Origin: Sphingobacteriales bacterium
Lineage (GTDB): Bacteria > Bacteroidota > Bacteroidia > Chitinophagales > Chitinophagaceae
Length of the DNA stretch: 64,000 nucleotides
NCBI GenBank assembly: GCA_026391525.1
Contig: JAPLEF010000174.1
Span: 1-64,000 of the forward strand
Reading direction: 5' to 3'
Shown: in pieces, positions 1 through 8,086 of the stretch
Position numbering within the stretch: the stretch's first letter is position 1
How the letters are laid out: each line of letters begins with the position of its first letter
Translations under genes and position numbers: made by a program
The notes under the pieces: generated by a model
Database searches by the model: none
Told to the model about the DNA's origin: nothing
The model's input: only the letters and a program-made list of their open reading frames with translations

Positions 1-131
1 GCTCGAATGTTTGCCGCCAGCTTCCTTCAGATTCGCAGTCGCCCACGACACCCTTGCTCTTGGCTAATACTTCTTACTGTAAAGCGTATTCGGGACTTGC
101 ACCCTATAGCTGTTATACATGCCTGACACAC
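1..131 (-). mobile_element. Group II intron, 5' end (domain I), truncated by window edge
   Basis: Read on the minus strand, the sequence begins with GTGTG at 131-127, matching the group II 5' splice-site consensus GUGYG. It continues with a small GGG...CCC hairpin (GGGTGCAAGTCCC) and then the phrase ATCTGAAGGAAGCTGGCGGC, which resembles the conserved domain I segment of bacterial group II introns. Only the first 131 bases are visible; the reverse transcriptase ORF, domains II-VI and the 3' end would lie left of the window. The 5' junction falls directly after the T-tract of the terminator at 134-164. The subclass is unassigned: insertion after a terminator recalls group IIC, but the domain I phrase looks more like other bacterial classes. 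Identification rests on remembered consensus, not on a covariance search. Confidence 0.7.
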
Positions 132-133
132 TA

Positions 134-164
134 AAAAAGCCGCCCGTATGAGTGGCGGCTTTTT
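134..164 (-). terminator. Rho-independent terminator (possibly bidirectional)
   Basis: An 11-bp perfect stem (134-144 with 154-164, core GCCGCC/GGCGGC flanked by A5/T5) with a 9-nt loop. On the minus strand it lies 20 bases after the stop codon of the lipoprotein gene and ends in a run of T, as expected for its terminator. The group II intron starts two bases beyond. Confidence 0.85.
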
Positions 165-183
165 CTATTTTAAAATCAATCAA

Positions 184-1128
184 TCAATAAGGAAGAATGG
201 CCGTTCGTACGATACCATTTGCACCGGTCCAAACCACTTTAAAATAATAAGGCGTTCCCTGAGCAGGACAACCTGTTAGGTTACCAGCAGCATCCAAACC
301 AAAAGTCACTACTGCATTGGCAGCCATGCGCTGATGAGCTACTTCACCAGATGTGAGCCTGAAATTACAATCCTGGCGAACAACAAGCGGCTGTGTAATC
401 TGCGTGATAAAGGGATTTCCGAAACGGTTGGTTCCCCACTCCGCAATATTATTGATATTTCCATCAGTATGAATACCTGTGGTAGAGATTACGATTCCAT
501 TATTATAAGTGAATACCCTGCGCTTGGCTACCCGCCAGTTGCGTTGGCTGCCATTATCGAAAGTGACAGAAAGTCCATTACTCAATATTTCATGGGTGAT
601 GGTTCCTGCACCGGCAAGGTTTCTGACCAATCCGCCACTAACATTTGTGATGGTTTGAGTACCATTCAGTACTACACTGCGGTTGTCGCGAATACGGGTA
701 ACTCTTAATTGCTGGATGTTAATAGTCAAAACAGCTCCGGCATCTCTCCAGCGAGTACCAATAGGCATTGAATAAGCTACCACACCTTCCAGCCGGCGGT
801 TACCGATACAATTCAACCCGTTATAAGTAACGGTAAGGGTTTTTACACCGGCAGCAGAATCAAGAACTGCCACGCCATTACAAAGTAAATTAGCTGTAGT
901 ACCTCCAATACCGTTTCGTCCACTAAAAGCAATGTTGTCTTCCGCAAGTGTGAAGCCATCGTTTGCCAATAAATCTACATCTTCTGAAACCCTCGATTGG
1001 TCGTCAGAATGGACGGAAAGTTCGGTTGAATAGTCGGTTGTATTGATATCGTCCGACTTTTTACAACTGCTGAATAACATGCCCGAGGTGATCCCTAAGG
1101 CCATAAATAGTTTGATTGTCTTTTTCAT
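184..1128 (-). CDS. Hypothetical lipoprotein
   Basis: A 314-residue protein of unknown function. The N-terminus is a type II signal peptide: MKK, a hydrophobic stretch and a lipobox LFSSC with Cys22 as the lipidated residue, followed by Lys-Lys-Ser-Asp-Asp. The mature part is rich in Asn, Thr, Gly and Val with alternating hydrophobic residues, suggesting beta structure, and has a few cysteines. No known domain was recognised. It is transcribed alone, divergently from gltX across 153 bases, and ends at a strong hairpin terminator. No TAnnTTTG box was found upstream. It is likely anchored in the outer membrane or at the cell surface; that is inferred from the lipobox only. Confidence 0.75.
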   Translation of the reverse strand: MKKTIKLFMALGITSGMLFSSCKKSDDINTTDYSTELSVHSDDQSRVSEDVDLLANDGFTLAEDNIAFSGRNGIGGTTANLLCNGVAVLDSAAGVKTLTVTYNGLNCIGNRRLEGVVAYSMPIGTRWRDAGAVLTINIQQLRVTRIRDNRSVVLNGTQTITNVSGGLVRNLAGAGTITHEILSNGLSVTFDNGSQRNWRVAKRRVFTYNNGIVISTTGIHTDGNINNIAEWGTNRFGNPFITQITQPLVVRQDCNFRLTSGEVAHQRMAANAVVTFGLDAAGNLTGCPAQGTPYYFKVVWTGANGIVRTAILPY

Positions 1129-1250
1129 ATCTGTTTTTTTAATTTTTTTAACGTTGATAGATAGATGAAACGATTGGATGGAAGTTTAATTAGATCCTAA
1201 AATATATTTATTTGTTAAAGGGCATCGAGCGAATTTTATCATAGCACTAC

Positions 1251-1277
1251 TTGTTCGCAACTGTATGATTACCTTTG
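1251..1277 (+). promoter_or_regulatory. gltX promoter (Bacteroidota type), probably leaderless
   Basis: TTG at 1251-1253, a 16-base spacer, then TACCTTTG at 1270-1277, matching the Bacteroidota -7 consensus TAnnTTTG (usual TTG spacing about 17-23, so one base short). Transcription would start about five bases later, at or next to the gltX ATG at 1282, giving a leaderless or nearly leaderless mRNA. No Shine-Dalgarno sequence is present. Confidence 0.6.
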
Positions 1278-1281
1278 CAGC

Positions 1282-2808
1282 ATGCTTAATAAAGTTAGGG
1301 TTCGATTTGCACCAAGTCCTACAGGTGGCCTTCACCTTGGTGGTGTACGAACCGTATTATACAATTACCTGTTTGCCAAAAAACATGGCGGTGATTTTAT
1401 TGTAAGGATAGAAGATACCGATCAATCGCGTTTTGTTCCTGGTGCCGAACAATACATTTTCGATTGTTTGAAATGGTGTAATCTCGAACCGGATGAAAGT
1501 CCGGTTCATGGCGGCAATTATGGCCCTTACCGCCAAAGTGAACGCAAAGCCATTTATCTGCCTTATGCGGAAAAGCTGATTGAGGAAGGGTTTGCGTACT
1601 ATGCCTTTGATACTCCTGAAGAACTGGAACAAATGCGTATTGATGAGAAAACAGCAGAGAACCTATCTCCACAGTATGATAACAGCATAAGGAGGAAGAT
1701 GAAAAACTCATTGACTTTATCTGCTGAAAAAACTCGCCAACTGCTGAATGCCGGAACTGCACATGTCATCAGAATAAAGATGCCCGAACATGAAACCATC
1801 AGCTTTACCGATCTGGTTCACGGAGAAGTGAGCTTTGATTCTTCGCTGGTAGACGACAAAGTACTGATTAAAGCAGATGGCATGCCCACTTATCACATGG
1901 CTGTAGTGGTAGATGATTACCTGATGCAGATTACCCATGCTTTCAGAGGTGAAGAATGGCTCAGCAGCGCGCCGGTGCATATCTTACTTTGGAAATACCT
2001 GTTCGGACTGAACAGCATGCCGCAATGGGCACATTTACCGCTTATTTTAGGCCCCAATGGCAAACTGAGCAAGCGGGATGGCGCCAAATTCGGTTTCCCG
2101 GTATATGCCATGAACTGGACAGACCCCCGCAATAATGAATTTACAGAAGGCTTCAAAGAAAAAGGCTTTTTGCCGGAAGCTTTCATCAATTTATTGGCCA
2201 TGCTGGGATGGAACAGCGGCAGTGAGCAGGAAATATTTAGCTTAGAAGAAATGATTGACGCTTTTTCTATAGACCGGATTCATAAAAGCGGCGCCCGGTT
2301 CGATTATGAAAAAGCAACCTGGTTCAATCAGGAATGGATTCGTAAAATACCCGTTGCACAACTTACTACTACGGTGAAACCGCTGTTGGAAGCTGCCGGA
2401 TGCACCATTACAGATGATAATAGATTAACTTCAATTGTACAACTGGTGAAAGACCGTTGCAGTTTATTACCCGATTTTGAAAAACAGGCCGGTTATTTTT
2501 ACCTTTCGCCGGTTAAATGGGAACGCGAAGCAGTGCTACCCAAATGGACAAGCGAAAAACCGGAATTTTTTGAACAGTTTTGTAAGAACCTTGCTACGAT
2601 CGGTAACTGGAATTTCATTGAGATAGAAACTGTTTTCAAGAACCTGAGTACCGAAATGAATATCAAACCCGGTGAATTACAATTACCCCTTCGGGTGATG
2701 CTGGTTGGGGGCAAATATGGCCCTGCTGTATTTGATATTGCCTATTGGATTGGAAAAGAAGAAACCATTGCCCGAATTCAAAAAGCATTACCTATTTTTA
2801 AAGCATGA
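1282..2808 (+). CDS. gltX: Glutamate--tRNA ligase
   Basis: Charges tRNA-Glu with glutamate in the cytoplasm (class I aminoacyl-tRNA synthetase). The 508-residue length fits the family. The nucleotide-binding signatures are clear: the HIGH-type motif [11 protein letters not shown] at residues 11-21 and the KMSKS-type motif KLSKRDG at 261-267. The C-terminal anticodon-binding region follows. The ATG at 1282 is preceded by a promoter only five bases away. The stop codon overlaps the start of the next gene (ATGA at 2805-2808), implying translational coupling with the B12-binding mutase subunit, an unrelated function. The absence of a glutamine-specific relative in the window leaves open whether it is discriminating. 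Confidence 0.97.
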   Translation: MLNKVRVRFAPSPTGGLHLGGVRTVLYNYLFAKKHGGDFIVRIEDTDQSRFVPGAEQYIFDCLKWCNLEPDESPVHGGNYGPYRQSERKAIYLPYAEKLIEEGFAYYAFDTPEELEQMRIDEKTAENLSPQYDNSIRRKMKNSLTLSAEKTRQLLNAGTAHVIRIKMPEHETISFTDLVHGEVSFDSSLVDDKVLIKADGMPTYHMAVVVDDYLMQITHAFRGEEWLSSAPVHILLWKYLFGLNSMPQWAHLPLILGPNGKLSKRDGAKFGFPVYAMNWTDPRNNEFTEGFKEKGFLPEAFINLLAMLGWNSGSEQEIFSLEEMIDAFSIDRIHKSGARFDYEKATWFNQEWIRKIPVAQLTTTVKPLLEAAGCTITDDNRLTSIVQLVKDRCSLLPDFEKQAGYFYLSPVKWEREAVLPKWTSEKPEFFEQFCKNLATIGNWNFIEIETVFKNLSTEMNIKPGELQLPLRVMLVGGKYGPAVFDIAYWIGKEETIARIQKALPIFKA

Positions 2809-3218
2809 ATACAAACCGACCAATACGGGTACTGGTAGCCAAAGTTGGGCTGGATGGCCACGACAGAGGAGCTAAAGTGATTGCCACTGCCCTGAGAGAT
2901 GCCGGAATGGAAGTAATTTATACCGGACTGCGTCAAACTCCTGAAATGGTGGTAAACGCAGCCCTTCAGGAAGATGCGGATGCCATCGGCGTGAGCATCC
3001 TCAGTGGCGCGCACATGACGGTGTTCCCGAAAATCATCGCATTGATGAAAGAAAAAAAAATGACCGATGTATTGCTCACCGGAGGAGGTATCATACCCGA
3101 AGAAGACATGCAGCAATTACAGGAAGCAGGCGTAGGTAAACTTTTTGCACCCGGAACCACTACAGGAGAAATTGCGGGCTATATACGGGAATGGGTAGCC
3201 GAACATCGAAATTTTTAA
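2805..3218 (+). CDS. Cobalamin-binding domain protein (methylmalonyl-CoA mutase C-terminal domain type)
   Basis: A 137-residue stand-alone B12-binding domain. The cobalamin signature DxHxxG is present as DGHDRG (residues 17-22), where the histidine would ligate cobalt. The later GGGIIP and [10 protein letters not shown] segments match the C-terminal domain of methylmalonyl-CoA mutase. It is probably the small subunit of a split acyl-CoA mutase (methylmalonyl- or isobutyryl-CoA type); the large catalytic subunit is not in the window. It overlaps gltX by four bases and is followed 21 bases later by an enoyl-CoA hydratase, consistent with acyl-CoA metabolism. A methylmalonyl-CoA epimerase lies separately at 24203. 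A corrinoid-protein role in another mutase cannot be excluded. Confidence 0.88.
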   Translation: MNTNRPIRVLVAKVGLDGHDRGAKVIATALRDAGMEVIYTGLRQTPEMVVNAALQEDADAIGVSILSGAHMTVFPKIIALMKEKKMTDVLLTGGGIIPEEDMQQLQEAGVGKLFAPGTTTGEIAGYIREWVAEHRNF

Positions 3219-3239
3219 ACTTAAAAATCGTCTATTGAT

Positions 3240-4037
3240 ATGACATATGGCACTTTGCTCACCAATTTGGAAAACGGCATACTAACCATCACGGTTAACC
3301 GCCCGGATAAGATGAATGCACTCAACCGTGAAGTGTTCAACGACCTCGATAATGTGATGGATGAAATCACCACAAATGCTGAAATCAAATCTGCCATCAT
3401 CACAGGTTCAGGAGCGAAAGCCTTTGTTGCCGGTGCTGATATAGCAGAATTTGCCGATTATAATAAAGAAGAAGCCATGGCATTGGCCAAACGGGGACAA
3501 GATGTTTTCTTCAAGATTGAAAACAGCAAAAAACCTGTTATAGCAGCCGTAAATGGTTTCGCACTCGGTGGCGGTTGCGAACTGGCCATGGCATGTCATT
3601 TCAGGATATGCAGTGAAAATGCCAAATTCGGACAGCCTGAAGTGAACCTTGGCCTGATTCCGGGATACGGCGGAACCCAGCGATTGACCCAACTGGTAGG
3701 AAAGGGTAAGAGTATGGAACTGCAAATGACGGCACGTATGATAGATGCAAATGAAGCACTGGCCTGCGGACTAGTAAATCAGGTATGCAGTACCGAAAGC
3801 TTACTGGAACGTACACGCGAAATTTTAACCACCATCCAATCTAAAGCACCCATTGCCATAGGAAAAATTATAGAATGTATCAATATTGCCGTGGTAAGCG
3901 ACAGCGCCTATACCAATGGCAAAACAGGTTTTGAAAAAGAAATTGAATCTTTTGGTGATTGCTTTAATACCTCAGATATGAAAGAAGGCACTACCGCTTT
4001 CTTAGAAAAAAGAAAAGCCGTATTTACCGGAAAATAA
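3240..4037 (+). CDS. Enoyl-CoA hydratase/isomerase family protein
   Basis: A 265-residue crotonase-fold enzyme. The two catalytic glutamates of true hydratases are both in place: Glu114 in GGGCELAMAC and Glu134 in FGQPEVNLG, and the oxyanion-hole segments (AGADI at 65-69 and the GGG stretch at 110-112) are intact. It should hydrate short-chain trans-2-enoyl-CoA to 3-hydroxyacyl-CoA in fatty-acid or branched-chain amino-acid breakdown. It sits in a plus-strand run behind the B12-binding mutase subunit, which supports a role in acyl-CoA catabolism. Substrate chain length cannot be read from the sequence. The upstream gap of 21 bases has no recognisable promoter, so cotranscription with gltX and the B12 protein is likely. 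Confidence 0.93.
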   Translation: MTYGTLLTNLENGILTITVNRPDKMNALNREVFNDLDNVMDEITTNAEIKSAIITGSGAKAFVAGADIAEFADYNKEEAMALAKRGQDVFFKIENSKKPVIAAVNGFALGGGCELAMACHFRICSENAKFGQPEVNLGLIPGYGGTQRLTQLVGKGKSMELQMTARMIDANEALACGLVNQVCSTESLLERTREILTTIQSKAPIAIGKIIECINIAVVSDSAYTNGKTGFEKEIESFGDCFNTSDMKEGTTAFLEKRKAVFTGK

Positions 4038-4081
4038 ATCTCACTACCACCCTTAATAAACCGTGTTTTAAAAAAAATTGA

Positions 4082-5491
4082 ATGATGAACTACAGGATTG
4101 AAAAAGACACCATGGGCGAAGTTAGCGTTCCATCGGATGCCTATTATGGCGCACAAACGCAGCGCAGTATCGATAATTTTAAAATTGCCCAGGATACCAA
4201 TAAAATGCCGATAGAAATTATCCGTGCATTCGCTTATCTGAAAAAAGCAGCAGCCCTCACCAATTGGGAAGCAGGCATATTAACTGAAGAAAAATGCAGT
4301 TTGATTGGAAAGGTTTGTGATGAAATATTATCCGGCAATTTAGATGCTTATTTCCCTTTAGTAGTTTGGCAAACAGGCAGCGGCACCCAGAGCAATATGA
4401 ATGTGAACGAAGTGATCGCCTATCGTGCACATGTACTGCATGGAGGCAATTTATCGGATAAAGAGAAATTCATCCATCCCAACGACGATGTGAATAAGTC
4501 GCAATCGAGCAATGATACTTTTCCAACGGCAATGCATATCGCCGCTTACAAAATACTGATAGAAACCACCATTCCCGGCTTAGAAAAACTCAGAGATACC
4601 CTCGAAGCCAAGAGCAAAGCATTTATGCATGTGGTAAAAATCGGGCGTACCCATTTCATGGATGCTACACCGCTAACCGTGGGGCAGGAAATCAGCGGGT
4701 ATGTATCACAATTGAACCATGGTTTGAAAGCCATCCGTAATACTTTATCACATTTAAGTGAACTCGCACTTGGTGGTACTGCAGTAGGAACCGGTATCAA
4801 TACCCCAAAAGGTTATGCAGAAAATGTAGCCCGGCATATTGCAACACTAACAGGTTTACCTTTTGTAACCGCAGAAAATAAATTTGAGGCCCTTGCTGCA
4901 CACGATGCCATTGTAGAATCGCATGGTGCGCTAAAAACGGTAGCCGTAAGTTTGATGAAAATAGCAAACGATATCCGCATGTTATCATCAGGCCCCCGAA
5001 GCGGTATTGGCGAATTGTTTATTCCGGATAATGAGCCCGGTTCTTCTATCATGCCCGGCAAAGTAAATCCTACCCAATGCGAAGCCCTTACCATGATCGC
5101 TGCTCAGGTGATGGGTAATGATGTAACCATCGGCATAGGTGGAAGCAACGGACATTTTGAACTCAATGTATTTAAACCGGTGATGATTTATAATTTCCTG
5201 CACAGTGCAAAACTGATTGGAGAAGGCTGTGTTTCATTCAACGATAAATGTGCAGTAGGAATAGAACCTATTACCGAAAACATTAGCAAACACCTGAACA
5301 ATTCATTGATGCTGGTTACGGCACTCAACCCCAAAATTGGCTATTACAAAGCTGCTGAAATTGCCCAAAAAGCGCATAAAGAAGGCACCACACTTAAGGA
5401 AATGACTGTTAAACTGGGTTACCTCACTGCCGATGAATTTGATGCCTGGGTAAAACCCGGTGATATGGTGGGTTTATCTGTAAATGAATAA
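4082..5491 (+). CDS. fumC: Class II fumarate hydratase
   Basis: Interconverts fumarate and L-malate in the TCA cycle; oxygen-stable, iron-free homotetramer. The 469-residue length and the fumarase/aspartase signature [11 protein letters not shown] (around residue 320) are typical. The [13 protein letters not shown] segment and the [12 protein letters not shown] segment, which build the active site in this family, are also present. Aspartase is the closest alternative, but the N-terminus and the GSGTQSNMN phrase favour fumarase. Two adjacent ATG codons (4082 and 4085) could both serve as the start. It is 44 bases behind the enoyl-CoA hydratase gene and may share its transcript. Confidence 0.95.
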   Translation: MMNYRIEKDTMGEVSVPSDAYYGAQTQRSIDNFKIAQDTNKMPIEIIRAFAYLKKAAALTNWEAGILTEEKCSLIGKVCDEILSGNLDAYFPLVVWQTGSGTQSNMNVNEVIAYRAHVLHGGNLSDKEKFIHPNDDVNKSQSSNDTFPTAMHIAAYKILIETTIPGLEKLRDTLEAKSKAFMHVVKIGRTHFMDATPLTVGQEISGYVSQLNHGLKAIRNTLSHLSELALGGTAVGTGINTPKGYAENVARHIATLTGLPFVTAENKFEALAAHDAIVESHGALKTVAVSLMKIANDIRMLSSGPRSGIGELFIPDNEPGSSIMPGKVNPTQCEALTMIAAQVMGNDVTIGIGGSNGHFELNVFKPVMIYNFLHSAKLIGEGCVSFNDKCAVGIEPITENISKHLNNSLMLVTALNPKIGYYKAAEIAQKAHKEGTTLKEMTVKLGYLTADEFDAWVKPGDMVGLSVNE

Positions 5492-5554
5492 GTTTTTCAG
5501 CTTTGGAATGATTGCAGTGTAGTAGTAATTCTATTTTTTTCTGGAGTTAATATT

Positions 5555-5582
5555 TTGTCATCTATAAAAAACGATATCTTTA
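5555..5582 (+). promoter_or_regulatory. Promoter of the first arylsulfatase gene
   Basis: TTG at 5555-5557, a 17-base spacer and TATCTTTA at 5575-5582 (one mismatch to TAnnTTTG). The transcript would begin near 5587. This argues against translation from the TTG at 5555, which would lie inside the -33 element, and for the ATG at 5624. An AGGAGG at 5586-5591 has no start codon at suitable distance. Confidence 0.5.
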
Positions 5583-5623
5583 CTAAGGAGGATTTTACTT
5601 TCAAATCATTTCAAAAAAACCTT

Positions 5624-8017
5624 ATGCTTTACCAAAACAAATGTATTGCCTTACTACTGGTGGTAGTAACAGCATCTATCTTTTTCATCAGTTGTAATCA
5701 ACCCAAACAACAGAAAGATAACGTGACTGCAACCGTAACGGATGAACTGGATAGAACCGTGCTGCCTATCCGGGAGAAATATTATCCCGCTCAAACTGAA
5801 CTGGATGCCCGCAATACTAAAGCACCTGAACGTTTTGAAGTGAAAGCTCCTGAAAAGGCTCCCAATGTGGTTATCGTATTGATTGATGATATTGGGTTTG
5901 GTCACTCTAGCGCTTTCGGTGGGCCGATCCATATGCCAACGTTGGAAAAACTTGCCGCTAATGGTTTAAAGTACAACCGTTTTCACACAACGGCACTCTG
6001 CTCGCCAACCAGAACGGCATTATTAACTGGCTATAACCATCATTCAAATAATGCAGGCGCTATTATGGAAGTTGCAACTGCATTCCCGGGCAATACCGGC
6101 ATCAGGCCACAAACCATTACACCTGCTGCCGAAGTGCTCCGCCTGAATGGCTACAGCACAGCTGCTTTTGGTAAGTACCATGAAACACCACCATGGGAAG
6201 GTTCAGTATCCGGACCATACGACCGTTGGCCAACCCATTCAGGTTTCGATAAATTTTATGGATTCATCGGCGGTGAAACCAATCAATGGCATCCGATGGT
6301 ATATGACGGCACTACCCGTGTATATCCCAACGTAGAAGATCAGAATTATCATTTTACCAACGACATGACCGACCAGGCATTGGCGTGGATGAACACCCAA
6401 CAATCGCTCACACCGGAAAAACCCTTTTACATGTATTTCGCAACTGGTGCAACACATGCTCCGCATCATGCTCCAAAAGCATATTCCGATAAATACAAAG
6501 GAAAATTCTCGCAGGGATGGGATAAGCTGCGTGCAGAAACGTTGGAAAGGCAAAAGAAATTGGGCGTAGTACCGGCAAATACAGTGCTGGCTGCTAAACC
6601 TGAGGCCATTAAAGACTGGGACAAGCTTACACCCGATGAGAAAAAATTATTTGAAAGACAAATGGAAGTATTTGCCGGATTTGCAGAGCATACAGATGCA
6701 CAGGTTGGAAGGCTTGTGGATGCGCTTGAAGCAAGAGGTGAAATGGATAACACGGTGTTTATTTATATAGTAGGCGATAACGGGTCAAGCGCCGAAGGAG
6801 GCATGATTGGTATGTTCAATGAAAACACTTATTTCAATGGCGTAGAGGAAACGCTTGATATGCAAATGAGCAAGTTTGATGAGTTGGGAACTGAGCACAC
6901 TTACAATCATTTTGCTGCAGGTTGGGCAGTGGCCGGCAACACACCTTTCACCTGGACCAAACAGGTGGCTTCCAACTTTGGCGGCACAAGGAATGGAATG
7001 GTGATGCATTGGCCCGCCGGCATCAAATCGAAAAATGAAGTACGTTCACAGTTTCATCATGTGATTGATATAGCCCCCACCATTTATGAATGTGCAGGAG
7101 TACCCGCACCAAAAACGGTTTATGGTATTGAACAGCGTCCAATGGAAGGGGTGAGCATGAAGTATACTTTCGACAATGCAAAAGATCCGGATACACGCAA
7201 AACCCAATATTTTGAAATAGCCGGTAACCGTGCTATTTATCAGGATGGCTGGTTTGCCGGTACCATACACAAAGCACCATGGGAAGCACAGCCAAGACGA
7301 GGTTTGAAAGAAGATATTTGGGAATTGTATAACGTGAATGAAGATTTTAGTCAGGCCAATAACCTTGCCGCTAAAAATCCGGAAAAGCTCGAAGAGCTTA
7401 AGAAAAAATTTATGGATGAGGCGGTAAAATATAATGTGCTGCCCATTGATGACCGCACCATCGAACGATTTGATGCGAAAATTGCCGGCCGGCCAGATTT
7501 GATGAATGGAAAAACCAAACTAACGCTATATGAAGGTGCAAAAGGAATACCGGAGAATGCGTTTATCAATCTCAAAAATGCTTCACTTGCCATTACTGCA
7601 GATGTAGAGGTGCCGGCCAATGCAAACGGGGTAATCATTTGCCAGGGTGGAGATTTTGGCGGATGGTCATTTTATATGAAAGATGGAATGCCCACTTACT
7701 TTTATAATTGGGTAGGGCTGGAAATGTATTCCGTTTCATCCTCACAAAAAGTGACCCCAGGCAAGCATACCATTAAAGTTGATTTCGCTTATGAAGGTGG
7801 CCGTGGTGGCGGCGGAATGGCAACCATTAGCATGGATGGCAATAAAATTGGTGAAGGAAAGATTGCAAAGACAAACAGCAATACTTTTGGCATTGACGAA
7901 TCGGCCGATGTAGGAACCGATGAAAACACACCGGTAAATCCTGCTTATGCAAAGAAAGAAAAATTCACAGGCAAGATCCATAAAGTAACTGTGGAAACAT
8001 TTCCGCTGAAGAAATAA
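5624..8017 (+). CDS. Arylsulfatase, lipoprotein
   Basis: A 797-residue sulfatase of the alkaline-phosphatase superfamily that hydrolyses sulfate esters. The sulfatase signature CSPTRTALLTG carries Cys126, the residue converted to formylglycine; the metal-binding Asp pair is in IVLIDDIGFG (Asp88-Asp89). Overall phrases such as LTGYNHHSNN resemble the Pseudomonas AtsA-type arylsulfatases rather than polysaccharide sulfatases. The N-terminus from this ATG is a type II signal with lipobox FISC (Cys24), so the enzyme is membrane anchored. The last 150 or so residues form an extra beta-rich domain. A longer frame from a TTG at 5555 exists but would overlap the promoter. A close paralogue follows at 8087. 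Confidence 0.93.
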   Translation: MLYQNKCIALLLVVVTASIFFISCNQPKQQKDNVTATVTDELDRTVLPIREKYYPAQTELDARNTKAPERFEVKAPEKAPNVVIVLIDDIGFGHSSAFGGPIHMPTLEKLAANGLKYNRFHTTALCSPTRTALLTGYNHHSNNAGAIMEVATAFPGNTGIRPQTITPAAEVLRLNGYSTAAFGKYHETPPWEGSVSGPYDRWPTHSGFDKFYGFIGGETNQWHPMVYDGTTRVYPNVEDQNYHFTNDMTDQALAWMNTQQSLTPEKPFYMYFATGATHAPHHAPKAYSDKYKGKFSQGWDKLRAETLERQKKLGVVPANTVLAAKPEAIKDWDKLTPDEKKLFERQMEVFAGFAEHTDAQVGRLVDALEARGEMDNTVFIYIVGDNGSSAEGGMIGMFNENTYFNGVEETLDMQMSKFDELGTEHTYNHFAAGWAVAGNTPFTWTKQVASNFGGTRNGMVMHWPAGIKSKNEVRSQFHHVIDIAPTIYECAGVPAPKTVYGIEQRPMEGVSMKYTFDNAKDPDTRKTQYFEIAGNRAIYQDGWFAGTIHKAPWEAQPRRGLKEDIWELYNVNEDFSQANNLAAKNPEKLEELKKKFMDEAVKYNVLPIDDRTIERFDAKIAGRPDLMNGKTKLTLYEGAKGIPENAFINLKNASLAITADVEVPANANGVIICQGGDFGGWSFYMKDGMPTYFYNWVGLEMYSVSSSQKVTPGKHTIKVDFAYEGGRGGGGMATISMDGNKIGEGKIAKTNSNTFGIDESADVGTDENTPVNPAYAKKEKFTGKIHKVTVETFPLKK

Positions 8018-8031
8018 AAAGAATTTTTTAC

Positions 8032-8076
8032 TACGGTTGTACCTGGATGTTTATCAGGATGCAACCGTACGTTTTT
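8032..8076 (+). terminator. Terminator between the two arylsulfatase genes
   Basis: An 8-bp stem (8032-8039 with 8062-8069, TACGGTTG/CAACCGTA) encloses a smaller CCTG/CAGG helix and is followed by five T at 8072-8076. It lies 15 bases after the first sulfatase stop and 10 before the second start, so it would limit read-through between the paralogues. Confidence 0.65.
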
Positions 8077-8086
8077 ATACTAAATC

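Noticed and set aside
334-708. A 124-residue plus-strand frame
   Set aside because: Antisense to the lipoprotein gene, which has a signal peptide and terminator of its own.
5555-5623. N-terminal extension of the first arylsulfatase from a TTG codon
   Set aside because: It would place the start inside a promoter element and put 23 polar residues before the signal peptide.
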